Source: Cyrtodaria siliqua (Eukaryota; Mollusca; Bivalvia; Adapedonta; Hiatellidae). From it: a DNA stretch of 64,000 bases. Under the pieces are notes generated by a model. That model worked only from the letters and a program-made list of their open reading frames with translations, was not told where the DNA came from and did no database searches. Location: contig JAWPHD010005557.1 in assembly GCA_037043455.1 (NCBI GenBank), positions 1 to 64,000 of the forward strand. Reading direction: 5' to 3'. The position numbers and the translations under genes were made by a program. Below, piece by piece: positions 37,575 to 49,989 of the stretch (position 1 is the stretch's first letter; each line of letters begins with the position of its first letter).

Positions 37575-38530
37575 TGAGGAAGTGTCGATTCTTACGGATG
37601 GCAGGAGGTGTACAGTACTGGTTCTACACAGGAATGAGTGGCAGGAGGTGTACAGTACTGGTTCTACACAGGAATGAGTGACAGGAGGTGTACAGCACTG
37701 GTTCTACACAGAAATGAGTGACATGAGGTGTACAGTAGTGGTTCTACACAGAAATGAGTGGCGGGAGGTGTACAGTAGTGGTTCTACACAGAAATGAGTG
37801 GCGGGAGGTGTACAGTACTGGTTCTACACAGGAATGAGTGACATGAGTGACAGGAGGTGTACAGTACTAGTTCTACACAGGAATGAGTGGCGGGAGGTGT
37901 ACAGAACTGGTTCCACTTAGGAATGAGTGGCGGGAGGTGTACAGTACTGGTTCTACACAGGAATGAATGAGTGGCGGGAGGCGTACAGTACTGGTTCTAC
38001 CCGGCAATGAAGGGCGGGAGGTATACAGTACTGGTTCCACCCAGGAATGAGTAGCGGGAAGTATACAGTACTGGTTCTACACAGGAATGAGTGGCGGGAG
38101 GTATACAGTACTGGTTCTACACAGGAATGAGTGGCGGGAGGTGTACAATACTGGTTCTACCCAGGAATGAGTGGCGGGAGGTGTACAGTACTGGTTCCAC
38201 CCAGGAATGAGTAGTGGGAGGTGTACGGTACTGGTTCTACCCGGGAATGAGTGGCGGGAGGTGTACAGTACTGGTTCTACACAGGAATGAGTGGCGGGAG
38301 GTGTACAGTACTGGTTCCACCCAGGTATGAGTAGCAGAAGGTGTACATTACTGGTTCTACACAGGAATGAGTGGCGGCAGGTGTACAGTACTGGTTCCAC
38401 CCAGGAATGAGTAGCGGGAGGTGTACGGTACTGGTTCTACCCAGGCGGGAGGTGTACAGTACTGGTTCCACCCAGGAATGAGTAGCGGGAGGTGTACAGT
38501 ACTGGTTCTACACAGGAAAATAGGATGGTC
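37575..38530 (+). repeat. 40-bp minisatellite grown inside a SINE body
   Basis: The left edge is 'aagtgtcgattcttacggat', the right edge 'aaaataggatggtctgcctc'; both match consecutive parts of the SINE at 28 kb (sense on + here). Between them about 22 copies of a 40-bp unit, 'tggcgggaggtgtacagtac' then 'tggttctacacaggaatgag', replace what is a single copy in the SINE. Minus-strand open frames here are repeat readings. Confidence 0.85.
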
Positions 38531-39509
38531 TGCCTCCAACACAAAAAATCGATCATCATATATATCCTTACATGTGTTGAAAATGATGTAAAACACCATA
38601 CACACAAACAAACAAACAAAACAAACAAACAATACTGTACTATACTATTCTAGTGCATGTACCTGAGTGTATATATGCAATATTGTACTATACTATTCTA
38701 GAGCATGTACCTGATTATATATATGCAAGGCTTTACTATTCTAGTGCATGTACCTGAGTGTATATATGCAATACTGTACTATACTATTGTAGTGCATGTA
38801 CCTGAATGCATATATGCAAGGCTTTACTATACTGTTCTAGTGCATGTACCTGAGTGTATATATGCAAGGCTTTACTATTCTATTCTAGTGCATGTTCCTG
38901 AGTGTATATATGCAATAATGTACTATACTATTCTAGTGCATGTACCTGATCGTATATATGCAATACTGTACTATACTATTCTAGTGCATGTACCTGAGTG
39001 TATATATGCAATAATGTACTATACTATTCTAGTGCATGTACCTTGTTGTTTATATGCAAGGCTTTACTATACTGTTCTAATGCATGTACCTGATTGTATA
39101 TATTCAATACTGTACTATACCATTCTAGTGCATGTTCCTGAGTGTATATATGCAATACTGTACTATACTATTCCAGTGCATGTACCTGGTTGTATATATG
39201 TTTTTGCATGTACCTGATCGTATAAAAGCAAAGCTGTACTAAATCCATGTGTTCTATTGTATAGACAAAGACCATAGTAAATATAGTATATAATATAGAA
39301 CAAATACCATAGTACATCAAACGCTCCGGGCGTGAGAAAGAGTGGATGTTTACGGCTGGCGGAGGGTATACAATGAATGGCGGGAGGTATACAGTACTGG
39401 TTCTACCCAGGAATGAGTGGCGGGAGGTATACAGTACTGGTTCTTCCCAGTAATGAGTGGCGGGAGGTATAAAGTACTGGTTCTACCCAGGAATGAATGG
39501 CGGGAGGTA
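38447..39509. repeat. Tandem segmental duplication, copy 1 (1063 bp)
   Basis: The 1063-bp segment is followed directly by copy 2 at 39510-40572, with only scattered substitutions by eye. It contains the SINE tail piece, a 48-bp minisatellite (38640-39220), a short unique piece with 'caaacgctccgggcgtgaga', and the start of the next 40-bp array. The 48-bp unit is a multiple of three and gives a 16-residue repeated frame (38705-39217), not considered a gene. Confidence 0.9.
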
Positions 39510-40572
39510 TACAGGTGTACAGTACTGGTTCCACCCAGGAATGAGTAGCGGGAGGTGTACAGTACTGGTTCTACACAGGAAAATAGGATGGTCTGCCTCC
39601 ACCACAAAAAATCGATCATCATATATATCCTTACATGTGTTGAAAATGATGTAAAACACCATACACACAAACAAACAAACAAAACAAACAAACAATACTG
39701 TACTATACTATTCTAGTGCATGTACCTGAGTGTATATATGCAATACTGTACTATACTATTCTAGAGCATGTACCTGAATATATATATGCAAGGCTTTACT
39801 ATTCTAGTGCATGTACCTGAGTGTATATATGCAATACTGTACTATACTATTGTAGTGCATGTACCTGAATGTATATATGCAAGGCTTTACTATACTGTTC
39901 TAGTGCATGTACCTGAGTGTATATATGCAAGGCTTTACTATTCTATTATAGTGCATGTTCCTGAGTGTATATATGCAATAATGTACTATACTATTCTAGT
40001 GCATGTACCTGATCGTATATATGCAATACTGTACTATACTATTCTAGTGCATTTACCTGAGTGTATATATGCAATAATGTACTATACTATTCTAGTGCAT
40101 GTACCTTGTTGTTTATATGCAAGGCTTTACTATACTGTTCTAATGCATGTACCTGATTGTATATATTCAATACTGTACTATACCATTCTAGTGCATGTTC
40201 CTGAGTGTATATATGCAATACTGTACTATACTATTCCAGTGCATGTACCTGGTTGTATATATGTTTTTGCATGTACCTGATCGTATAAAAGCAAAGCTGT
40301 ACTAAATCCATGTGTTCTATTGTATAGACAAAGACCATAGTAAATATAGTATATAATATAGAACAAATACCATAGTACATCAAACGCTCCGGGCGTGAGA
40401 AAGAGTGGATGTTTACGGCTGGCGGAGGGTATACAATGAATAGCGGGAGGTATACAGTACTGGTTCTACCCAGGAATGAGTGGCGGGAGGTATACAATAC
40501 TGGTTCTTCCCAGGAATGAGTGGCGGAAGGTATAAAGTACTGGTTCTACCCAGAAATGAGTGGCGGGAGGTA
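39510..40572. repeat. Tandem segmental duplication, copy 2 (1063 bp)
   Basis: Repeats copy 1 at a constant offset of 1063 bp, including the poly-purine stretch 'caaacaaacaaacaaaacaa' and the 16-residue repeated frame at 39768-40280. The near identity implies a recent event. Confidence 0.9.
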
Positions 40573-41215
40573 TACAGTACTGGTTCCACCCAGGAATGGG
40601 TGGCGGGCGGTATACAGTACTGGTTCCACCCAGGAATGAGTGGCGGGCGGTATACAGTACTGGCTCCACCCAGGAATGAGTGGCGGGAGGTATACAGTAC
40701 TGGTTCTTCCCAGGAATGAATGGTGGGCTGTACACAGTGGCGGTTCCACCCAGGAATGAGTGGTTGGCGGTATACAGTACTGGTACTACCCAGGAATGAG
40801 TAGTGGGAGGTATACAGTACTGGTTCCACCCAGGAATGAGTGGCGGAGGTATACAGTACTGGTTCTACCCAGGAATGAGTGGTGGGAGGTATACAGTACT
40901 GGTTCCACCCAGGAATGAGTGGCGGAGGTATACAGTACTGGTTCTACCCAGGAATGAGTGGTGGGAGGTATACAGTACTGGTTCTACCCAGGAATGAGTG
41001 GTGGCTGGTATACAGTACTGGTTCTACCCAGGAATGAGTGGCGGGAGATATATATTACTGGTTCTACCCAGGAATGAGTGGCGGGAGGTATACAGTACTG
41101 AATCTACCCAGGAATGAGTGGCGGGAGATATACAGTACTGGTTCTACCCAGGAATGAGTGGTGGGAGGTATATAGTACTGGTTCTACCCAGGAATGACTG
41201 GTGCTAGAAGTGACG
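40430..41215. repeat. 40-bp minisatellite, second block
   Basis: About 19 copies of 'tggcgggaggtatacagtac' plus 'tggttctacccaggaatgag', the same family as 37575-38530 but with consistent A for G (tatacag) and ACCC for ACAC, so the two blocks have homogenised separately. Confidence 0.93.
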
Positions 41216-41224
41216 TAATACGCC

Positions 41225-42255
41225 TTCAAACAAACGTAGTACATAAGATCAAAAACAGGCAAGTACCATAGTACAAAAAGGCATATATATTTATCATATA
41301 TATCATAGTTTACAGTAAAGATAATTAGACACAGTGAAAAGGCTCCTATATAGATCTTTAACATAGTTCAAAAGATCCTATATATATATTTAACATAGTA
41401 CATAAAGTCCTATATAGATTATAATCATAGTTCGAACGGTCCTATATAGATAGTTAATATAGTAAAAAGGTCCGATATAGATATTCAGCATAGATCAACA
41501 TATCCTAGTATAAAGATAATAAGCATAGTTCAAAGGCTTCTATATAGATGATTAACATATTTCAAAATGTCCTATAAAAATATATGACATAGTTCAAAGG
41601 GTCCTATATAAATAATTAGCATAGTTCAAAAGAAAAGTCCTATATAAATAAATAGTATAGTGCAATAGGTCCTATATAGATGATTACCATAGTGCAAAAG
41701 GAAATATATAGATACTTAACATAGTTCAAAAGGTCCTATATAGATAGTTACTATAGTACAAAAGGTCCGATATAGATAGTCAGCAAGCTCAAAAGGTCAT
41801 ATAGAGATAATTAACATAGTTCAAAAGGTCCTATATAGAAACGTAACATAGTTGAAAAGGTCCTATGTAGATAATTAGCATAGTTCAAAAGGTCCTGTAC
41901 AGATAATTAGCATAGTGCAAACGGTCCTATATATAGATAAATAGCATAGTGGAAACCGTCTATATAGATAATTACCATAGCTCAAAACGTCCTATATAGA
42001 TAATTACCATAGTTCAAAACTTCCTATATAGATAATTACCATAGTGCAAAAGGAAATATATAGATAATTAGCATAGTGCAAAATTTTCTATATAGATACT
42101 TAACATAGTTTAAAAGATCATATATAGATACTTAGCATAGTACAATAGGTCCTATATAGACAAATACCATAGTACAAAATGTCCGATATATACAAAACAC
42201 ATAGTACATAAGGTCAGATATAGACCTATACCATAGTAAAAAAAGTCCTTAATTA
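41225..42255. repeat. Degenerate 32-35 bp minisatellite
   Basis: The unit is 'tcaaaaggtcctatatagat' plus 'aattagcatagt', about 30 diverged copies. Older-looking than its neighbours. Confidence 0.88.
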
Positions 42256-42259
42256 ACAT

Positions 42260-43320
42260 ATCATTCAAACTATAAAAAATTCATCAAGGAGTAAAGGTTA
42301 ACGTATTTACTCCTTTTGTTTCAGTATTTGCAACATAATACACTATCAAGAAAGTGTGTAAATAATTTAAATCTGACACAAATACCAGTTAGCGTTATGC
42401 TTTTATCAACTCGTGCTCTCCCTACTATTAATAGTTCATTGTTCCTACAGAAAACGTAAAGATGTTAAACCGCACGTGCTTATACATACCAATGAGATGT
42501 CACGTGTATCTATGTTCTAACGAATGTTTAGATTTGTAATAATTTAACACTTAATTTGTGATTCGTCTTACTGATTTAAAGATAATCTCAGAACTAAAGT
42601 TATTTCCAGTCTGCAAAATGTGTTTACTCCCATGATTCTTTTCTGTTGGCAACCGTGAGAAACACATGGTAACCATGGAAGTTGGGAAAGACCAGACGAC
42701 CGTTCTTGTGTTTGTCACGCGGTTCATTTAATTAGGTATTAGTGGAAAAGGTTGGAGTTTGAGTGATTGAATTTCTCATATCGAACTGTATTGTTTGGCG
42801 ATGTGTATTACACATAGTCGGTAACATTCCGGTGGAATAAAGCGTGATTGTTATTTGTTCGATCATTTCAATTTGATATTTGCGACTGTTACAGAAAGAA
42901 AGGTATATATTGTTAAGGGGCAGTGGTGAGGTCATGGTTTTGTTGATTACATCAAAATGCATTTATTATAAAGGTTATTTAAGTTATTTAACAAAAATTT
43001 ACCCCCACACAAACGTAGTCATTACATTTCAAATGTTTCAATTTACAAAAGTATAATTATTAAGATCCGAAAAACAAAATATAAAAATAATTTATTATAG
43101 TTCATGAAAATGCAATTATGGATTTGTATGTTCGTCATACCCTAGATACAAACATAAATATTTCTTTATTTATTTAAGAAACTAACCTGCCAAATACGGT
43201 CAAAATTACACTACAAAACTGTTTACCAAAACTCTACCCAGGTGTATAGGTCATGTAATACTGAATAAGTGCCGATTAAAAATATAGGTTTATTCTTGGG
43301 TTTTCAGAACACCCGTGAAT
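42260..43320. other. Intron A-B, featureless
   Basis: Nothing supported. The 76-codon frame at 42732-42962 has no exon signals. Confidence 0.4.
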
Positions 43321-43329
43321 GAATATGCG

Positions 43330-43682
43330 TCAAATGAATTATGACTCTTAATTCGACTCTCAAGTTTAGGGGGTTGGCCTGGCTGGGTAAAGCCTTTACA
43401 TGCATATTGTATTTATAGAATCTGGATTCTCCAAATGTAGTATATATCTCGTCGTCAGTGGGGTTATACCTCGTCGTCAGTGGGTTTAGAAAACATGAAT
43501 TATGACTCTTAATTCGACACGGGTTGGCCTGGCTGGGTAAAGCCTTTACATATATATTGTATTTATAGAGTTTGGATTCTCCAAATATGCAAGTTATGTA
43601 GTATATATCTCGTCGTCAGTGGGGTTATACCTCGTCGTCAGTAGGGTTATACCTCGTCGTCAGCGGGTTTAGAAAACATGTG
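43330..43682. repeat. Tandem duplication of about 165-185 bp
   Basis: Two copies sharing 'gaattatgactcttaattcg', 'ggttggcctggctgggtaaa' and 'ctcgtcgtcagtggggttat', each ending in 'gggtttagaaaacatg'. The second copy has an extra 'atacctcgtcgtcagt' unit. Confidence 0.85.
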
Positions 43683-44078
43683 TACGTATGACGTGACATT
43701 GGGCTGTTGTTGGCGGGATAGCTACTTTAAGCCAAATATGGCCCATGAACATGTTTAAATAATACACACATCTATACATAATTATCCCTGGTGAGATGAG
43801 AAAGAACATAATGTATTTATATAGTAAGTTTTATTACGTAACAAACTACATGAATATTAGTATTTTTCTCTTTCCATCACATGCAACGACTCATTAATTT
43901 ACTTATGTCTCTTATTCATTGTTTTACATTCGTATATTATGTATATGTCACGGCATGTTTTAATAAGTAAATATTAAGAAATTTGCAGTATGCTTTATCA
44001 AGTTTAGGTAAATATGGAATATATCCCTTTGGGAGAGATCTTTCTACAAAGCAGGTATGTATACATATCGAGCCTGTA

Positions 44079-44511
44079 CTATATACACTTCTCAAAACTG
44101 CTAACTACACCGCTACGTTTTGGGTTATATATATCGATGGGTTGAATGTTTTTCAATAAAATAAAAAGGAAATACCAATTCAATCATTTTTACATCATTT
44201 CATTTTATTTTTTTCATGGGCAATGCTAGAACTAAACCACAATAAGCAATTACAAACGACCCATGTAAACACTAAAGTCACACTTTTCATTTCTTGTTCA
44301 TAAAAGTGTGACTTTAGTGTTTACATGGGTCGTTTGTAATTGCTTATTGTGGTTTAGTTCTAGCATTGCCCATGAAAAAAATAAAATGAAATGATGTAAA
44401 AATGATTGAATTGGTATTTCCTTTTTATTTTATTGAAAAACATTCAACCCATCGATATATATAACCCAAAACGTGAGCGGTGTAGTTAGCAGTTTTGAGA
44501 AGTGTATATAG
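44079..44511. mobile_element. 433-bp near-perfect palindrome
   Basis: Arms of about 208-210 bp (44079-44287 and 44303-44511) are inverted copies with a loop of about 14 bp ('catttcttgttcat'). I find only a single-base indel ('accgctacg' against 'accgctcacg'). It lies in intron A-B of the gene, so the pre-mRNA could fold into a long, almost perfect duplex. Either a very young hairpin MITE or a recent inverted duplication. Confidence 0.9.
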
Positions 44512-47210
44512 CCTACAGACCGCACCGAGTGTTATTTTTATTGCTATAGTAATTCAAACCAAGGTCTCCATGTAACCATATGACCCCCCCACCCCACCCC
44601 TCACACACACACTTCTCCACCCCGGGCCCGAACCCAAAACACAACTCTATAATACTTTATTTACTACATACTATTACTATTGTTAATTTATACATTTATG
44701 GTAGCATTCGTAGGGTCCTGTCACTGAAAACACATACTTGGTAAAATACAGTTTAACATTTGTTTCCATGTCGTATAATAAAATGTCTTTCTTTATTCTT
44801 AATGCTGTAGAATTAAAAATGTGCCGCATAATCGTTCTGAAAATTAAAAATTGTATAGATAAATGCCTAGTAGGTTTAAATCCATTACGTATTACGTGAC
44901 GGACGTAATTTGGAAGGGAAAGGTTCAGATTTATTTTATAATTCGTCGAATGCTCAATTAATATGATTTAATTCAAATAAGATCAGGTAAGCCGGCGTAT
45001 TGTAGATTTATAAAACTGCATTGTGTTGGTTTTATTGAAAGTTTATATTCTCTTTGGTGTATATTTGAGATTTAGATATACGTTGTACTTATAACAGTGT
45101 ATACAGCTGAAATAGATAGTTTCCTGTTGCATTTATAACGAACAGATTATAATTGTCGAATCTCAGATAATACGGTGTTATATATAGCCTTCATAAATCA
45201 TGAATAGGACATAGATTTTTGCTTACTTGGTGTTAACCTGTATATTTATCAAAAGCGTTTAAACGAATCAGATGCCTTTTTTTTGATATTGAAAATTCTA
45301 AAAATATAAATAAATGACTGTTAATTAAAATCGATTAATTCTAATTCAATAACCATATTTTTAATACTTATATACACTTTCAATGTAAAACATAATCCTA
45401 TTAAATACAGGTTAATTCATTTTAATTCAATCACCAAATCGAGTTGCTATGTCTAAAAACGAAACAGTATGCTTTTTTGTGTTGTATCTTTTATTTTTAT
45501 TTTTATAATAATGTATTATTTTCTGAAATAAATATGTTTAAAACAAAGACAAGATATCGACTTATGTTTATCAGCATACTAAGTGATACATTTTGTGACC
45601 TAGGTATGAGATTCTCGTTTTATAAATTGTTTTATGTAATATGAATATGGTTATAGTTGACTTTAAACTAAACACCTTATGTATTAAGGCTGAAACATAA
45701 AAAAACCACTCCAATATATAAGTAAAAATATAAAAACAAACCTTATCCCAATCCTTGAAAGAAATGCGACACCGCCTGTTACACCACTCAGAGTAAGTGA
45801 ATATTGAATAAGCACACATTTATATACCTAGCCAGAATTCGGCCGTTCAGAACATGTTGCAATTGCCATGATTATCACCGCGATAAACTTTATAACAACT
45901 AAGGTAAATAACGTGAAACAAAGCGACACGCCTTATAAAGTTATAAAACTAATAAACGCAATAAATAGTTATGTACAAATCAGTGATACGACAGACATGC
46001 AAGCACATGTGGCGTTGAACGACTCTATTCTAATTTAAACAAACTGTATTCCCGGAGTGAATATTGGAGATTTTGTTGTAGACAAACGAAGGTGCGACAT
46101 GTGTACCTTTGAAAATCACCCACATGTAATTAATAATAATATCGATCCAAACGAGTCTTAATCCACCGGTGTTTGCTGATAATTTACAGATAAAGTATGC
46201 TGTATTTGTTTAATAATCTATCATTTCTAAAAATACAAAACTCTTTACTTCAGTCGGTTGGAGGCCACTTGCACTTGAAATCATGAGATAAAGCATATGC
46301 TGTCGTCACTAAATGATGTCCTATAAAGAAGTATTACAAAATGTTTTGTCGGGCATAAAAGAGTACGCATGTAGCAATATTAAACTGATTAAATCAAAAC
46401 AAAAACTAAACAATATAGTAACAGTGTTACCAATGTCCCCCGTCTGTGAAAATATGTCGGGAAAAGTCTATTTTGGTACAATCCGACTAAATATGAATTG
46501 AACCCCTTCAAAACTTGTGGTCATAAGCAAGTGTGACGGACGTTCGGACGGACGGACGGATGAAAATCACCATTTTTATGCATCTCCGTATTTCTTCGAA
46601 AAGACGTAATGTGGAGTGGGGGTGGGGTGATGGGGTTGAGGAGAAGGCGCTGGGGCACAGTTGTGCTTACCAGTTCCAGTCATTGACTTGTTTATTAAAT
46701 TGGTACTAAGGCGTGTGGTGCAGTAGTGTCCTGCACCAGTGCTCTAATTGTATTACTCCTATTCTAAGTGACGTTTGCTGGCCTTTGACTTTTAGAATTT
46801 GGTTAATTTCTTTAGATTTTTCGTCAGAATATGGGCACGGACTTTATAACAACGTAAGTTAAAAGAGACGGTTGCATGAATGCAAGGTCATACAAATGCA
46901 AAGTGACCCATCGTAAATCTTCGCCAATATTTATGTTCACCTTTATTAATTACTCACTATCAGCTCCCTAGTGATCTTGTATAAGCTGATCTTTTTGTTT
47001 TTTGATAAAAAAAAGAAGAAAGCTTTACAATAATAAATAATTATATCTAATGATGCCGAATACATGTGTGGAGTTTCAATCCATTATGTATAGTAGTTTC
47101 GGAGACACAAGCTTACAGAAAATACTTTAACCGGATGCTGACGACGCAGACGACGCAAAACGCAGACGACATCAAGTGATGACAATAACTCTTTTATTAT
47201 TCTTCGACAA
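44512..47210. other. Intron A-B, mostly featureless
   Basis: AT-rich intron. A 'gttcggacggacggacgga' motif of the dispersed GGAC family lies at about 46540, and 'gacgacgcagacgacgcaaa' at about 47140. No exon is supported. Confidence 0.45.
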
Positions 47211-47214
47211 AGTC

Positions 47215-47855
47215 GAGCTAATAACGATAGGTACATCAATAATAATAACGATATGTACAACAATAATGATAACTATATGTACAACGATAATAATAACGAT
47301 ATGTACAACGATAATAATAACGATATGTACACAACGATAATAATAACCATGTATACAACGATAATAACAACGATATGTACAACGATAATAATAACGATAT
47401 GTAAAACGATAATACTAACGATATGTATAACGATAATAATAACGATATATACATCAATAATAATAAGGATATGTACAACGATAATAATAACGATACGTAA
47501 AACGATAATAATAACGATATGTACAACGATAATAATAACGATATATACATCAATAATAATAAGGATATGTACAACGATAATAATAACGAATAACGATATG
47601 TACATCAATAATAATGATAATAATGATATGCACATCAATAATAATAACGATGTGTATAACGATAACAATAACGATATGTAAATCGATAATAATAACAATA
47701 TTTAAGTCGATAATAATAACGATAATAGTAATAATACAATGTACCACGATATAATAACGATATGATAAAAATAAGAACAATATTTATAACGATAATGATA
47801 ACGATATGTACAGTGATAATAATGACGATATGTACAACAACAATAACAACAGCGC
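47215..47855. repeat. 21-24 bp simple-sequence array
   Basis: Degenerate 'acaacgataataataacgat' plus 'atgt' copies. Open frames in several phases on both strands are repeat readings. Confidence 0.9.
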
Positions 47856-48221
47856 TGCCTAAGGCGGCACTATATGACCGTGACAGATGTCAGGTTAATA
47901 TGACTTTGCCTAGTGATCTGCTCACCCAAAAGCAATAGGGTTACTCCTGGTTACTCCTGTCACCAAGGGCAATGTACTATAAAGTCTTATGAATGTAGGC
48001 GGCGTGGTTTTGAAGATATTGTGCAAAAGGCATATTTCCATATACGATCACTTTGACCTCGACCTTGACCTCCTGACCCTAAAAACAAAAATATTTCTCC
48101 TCTCACCAAGAGCAACGTACCCATCTACTATGTTCGTATAGTAGATGGCGTACTTTTCAAACTATACGCTCTTATAATGAATGAAACCAGGAGCGGAGTA
48201 AATCATGTTCGAATTACTTAC
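47856..48221. other. Intron A-B, repeat-like
   Basis: Contains 'ctttgacctcgaccttgacc' and 'ctcaccaagagcaacgtacc' in the style of the dispersed repeats, next to the exon A donor. A short inverted pair 'catctactatgttcgtatagtagatg' lies at about 48123-48148. Confidence 0.45.
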
Positions 48222-48597
48222 CATCTTCCTGTACTTGTGACGGACCGTTCGTGTTGGTAATTGTTTCATCCGTTGTGGACCAGGACGCCGAGGAGTGCGG
48301 CGGTGTATATTCGGGTTCCTGACTAGGCGCGTTGCTCTGGTCGTCCTTGATGTCAGTTTCTGTGATTTTGTCGTCGTCTGTTTTTGGTGCATCAAAAGCA
48401 TCTCCCTCGTCTTTGGTCTCGGCCTTTTCGTCGTCAGTTTTTAGAATGGCTACACTTCCACTGTCTTGTTTATCCATATCTGTTAGGTTTTTATTACTCT
48501 GAGGGTCTGAAGACATGGTCATTAAATGTTTTATGTTTCCAAGTAATAAAGTTAACGAACTTAAAAAATCACTGATGTTTGTGTCGTCATATCACGT
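48222..48597 (-). CDS. Exon A: start exon, acidic N-terminus of prenylation-motif coiled-coil protein
   Basis: The coding part is 48522-48222, 100 codons plus one base. The exon probably begins at 48597, after an acceptor reading TTTATTTCAG. A TGA in frame lies just inside that boundary, which supports the start at 48522; a second ATG is two codons later (MTMSSDP). The exon ends GAAGATG before a strong donor GTAAGT. The encoded segment is rich in D, E, K, T and S, with a repeated KTDD(D/E)K motif, and has no signal peptide or membrane segment. It looks disordered. The single G at the end joins AA of exon B to make a Glu codon. The promoter and any earlier non-coding exon were not identified; they would lie above 48.6 kb on the + coordinate. 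Confidence 0.75.
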
Positions 48598-49985
48598 CTG
48601 AAATAAAAATGGAATATTGCAATACTATTAGCTCATTGTTACTAGCCAGGGCCGCGTTTTATTAAACATCATACAACAAATCAAATTTCAAAACCGTCCA
48701 ATTTTTTCCGACTAAGCATTCAATGAAGCCAATGATAAGTGCACGTAGAAATGTCAAATGAATAAGAAAATGAAATCGAAACAAATTTGTTTGTAAAGTG
48801 TAATTCATAGTAAACTATTTAAACTAACGATCACAATTGTCCTAAATTGTTTCATAAAACGGGACCTGTATTGTTCGCATATAATAATGACGTAAAATAT
48901 AATTGATTTATTCATACGGTATACAAACTCTAATGCCAATTAATTTATTTATATATGCTTTTACATTATAATCAAATAATGCCAACACATTTATTTCATT
49001 CGTTTAATTAACGAAGTGAGAGTTTATTGTTTATGAAACATTTATTCACCTCTGCGTTTGGTATATCCATCAAACAGTCCGACAATTATATAATGTATCG
49101 TGTAATTATTTGCTTAATTCCATTAACATGTACACGATACGGTAACACGATAAATTGCCGAAGAAATCTAATCTTTCTTTGACCTCTGTGTGTCCTCGGC
49201 TGGCCGTATACTGACTTGGCATTGAGGCCCGAATGCGTACATTTCGGGAATCGTTGGTTTTATTTAGAATGGTCACTACATTATATTAGTCACTTGTTGG
49301 TCGTCTATGCTATGTCCTATTCAAGATAAAATGTATTTTGAACACTTACAACAGAAACAAAAGAATAGGGCCATTAGTCAGTTAATCCCCTTTTAACATT
49401 GGTCATTTTAACAGGATTACTCTGATATTATTGTTAAATCGCAATGCATAACCAACTTATACTTGACTCAATTTTTAACTTCACCAAGCAATATATTTTT
49501 ATGTTGTCCGCACGGCGCTTTTTCCCGTTTGGACAAAACTCGTAAACTTGTGCGGACAAAAGGCGACAATTTATGGGAAAAGATGCGGACAAAAAAAAAG
49601 GCCGACAAACGCGCCGTCACCTACGAAATATGATAGCTGATACTTCATGCAGTACGGGGCCTCCATAATTCTTCAAGTAATAATACAATTATACAAATAT
49701 AGGCGAGTAACAAATACACCGCCTGGTATTAATTGCTATGTATAATGGAACTGTGATCGCCCGCTAATCGCACATTAGATTAACGCGTTATACACTTAGA
49801 AAAATCCAGACCTGACCGCAATAGAGTGACCAAACTGTTTGATACGTCTACATATATCTGATAAATTAAACCCACCACAACATGCAAAAGTAATAACAAG
49901 AAAATCGGTAGAACCGATGAATGCTCAACTTAACACATGGCCTTGTATCACCCAGCAGTTTTCGGTTTGCAGTTCCACTAGTAGA
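48598..49985. other. Region upstream of exon A
   Basis: Probably the intron or promoter region 5' of exon A on the gene strand. No promoter element was recognised. At about 49507-49600 'ttgtccgcacggcgctttt' recurs partly inverted ('tgcggacaa' several times), suggesting a small repeat element. Confidence 0.4.
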
Positions 49986-49989
49986 TATT

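Noticed and set aside
38705..39217. 170-residue protein with a 16-residue repeat, duplicated at 39768-40280
   Set aside because: The 48-bp repeat unit is a multiple of three and happens to lack stops; no start context, no codon signature, inside duplicated satellite.
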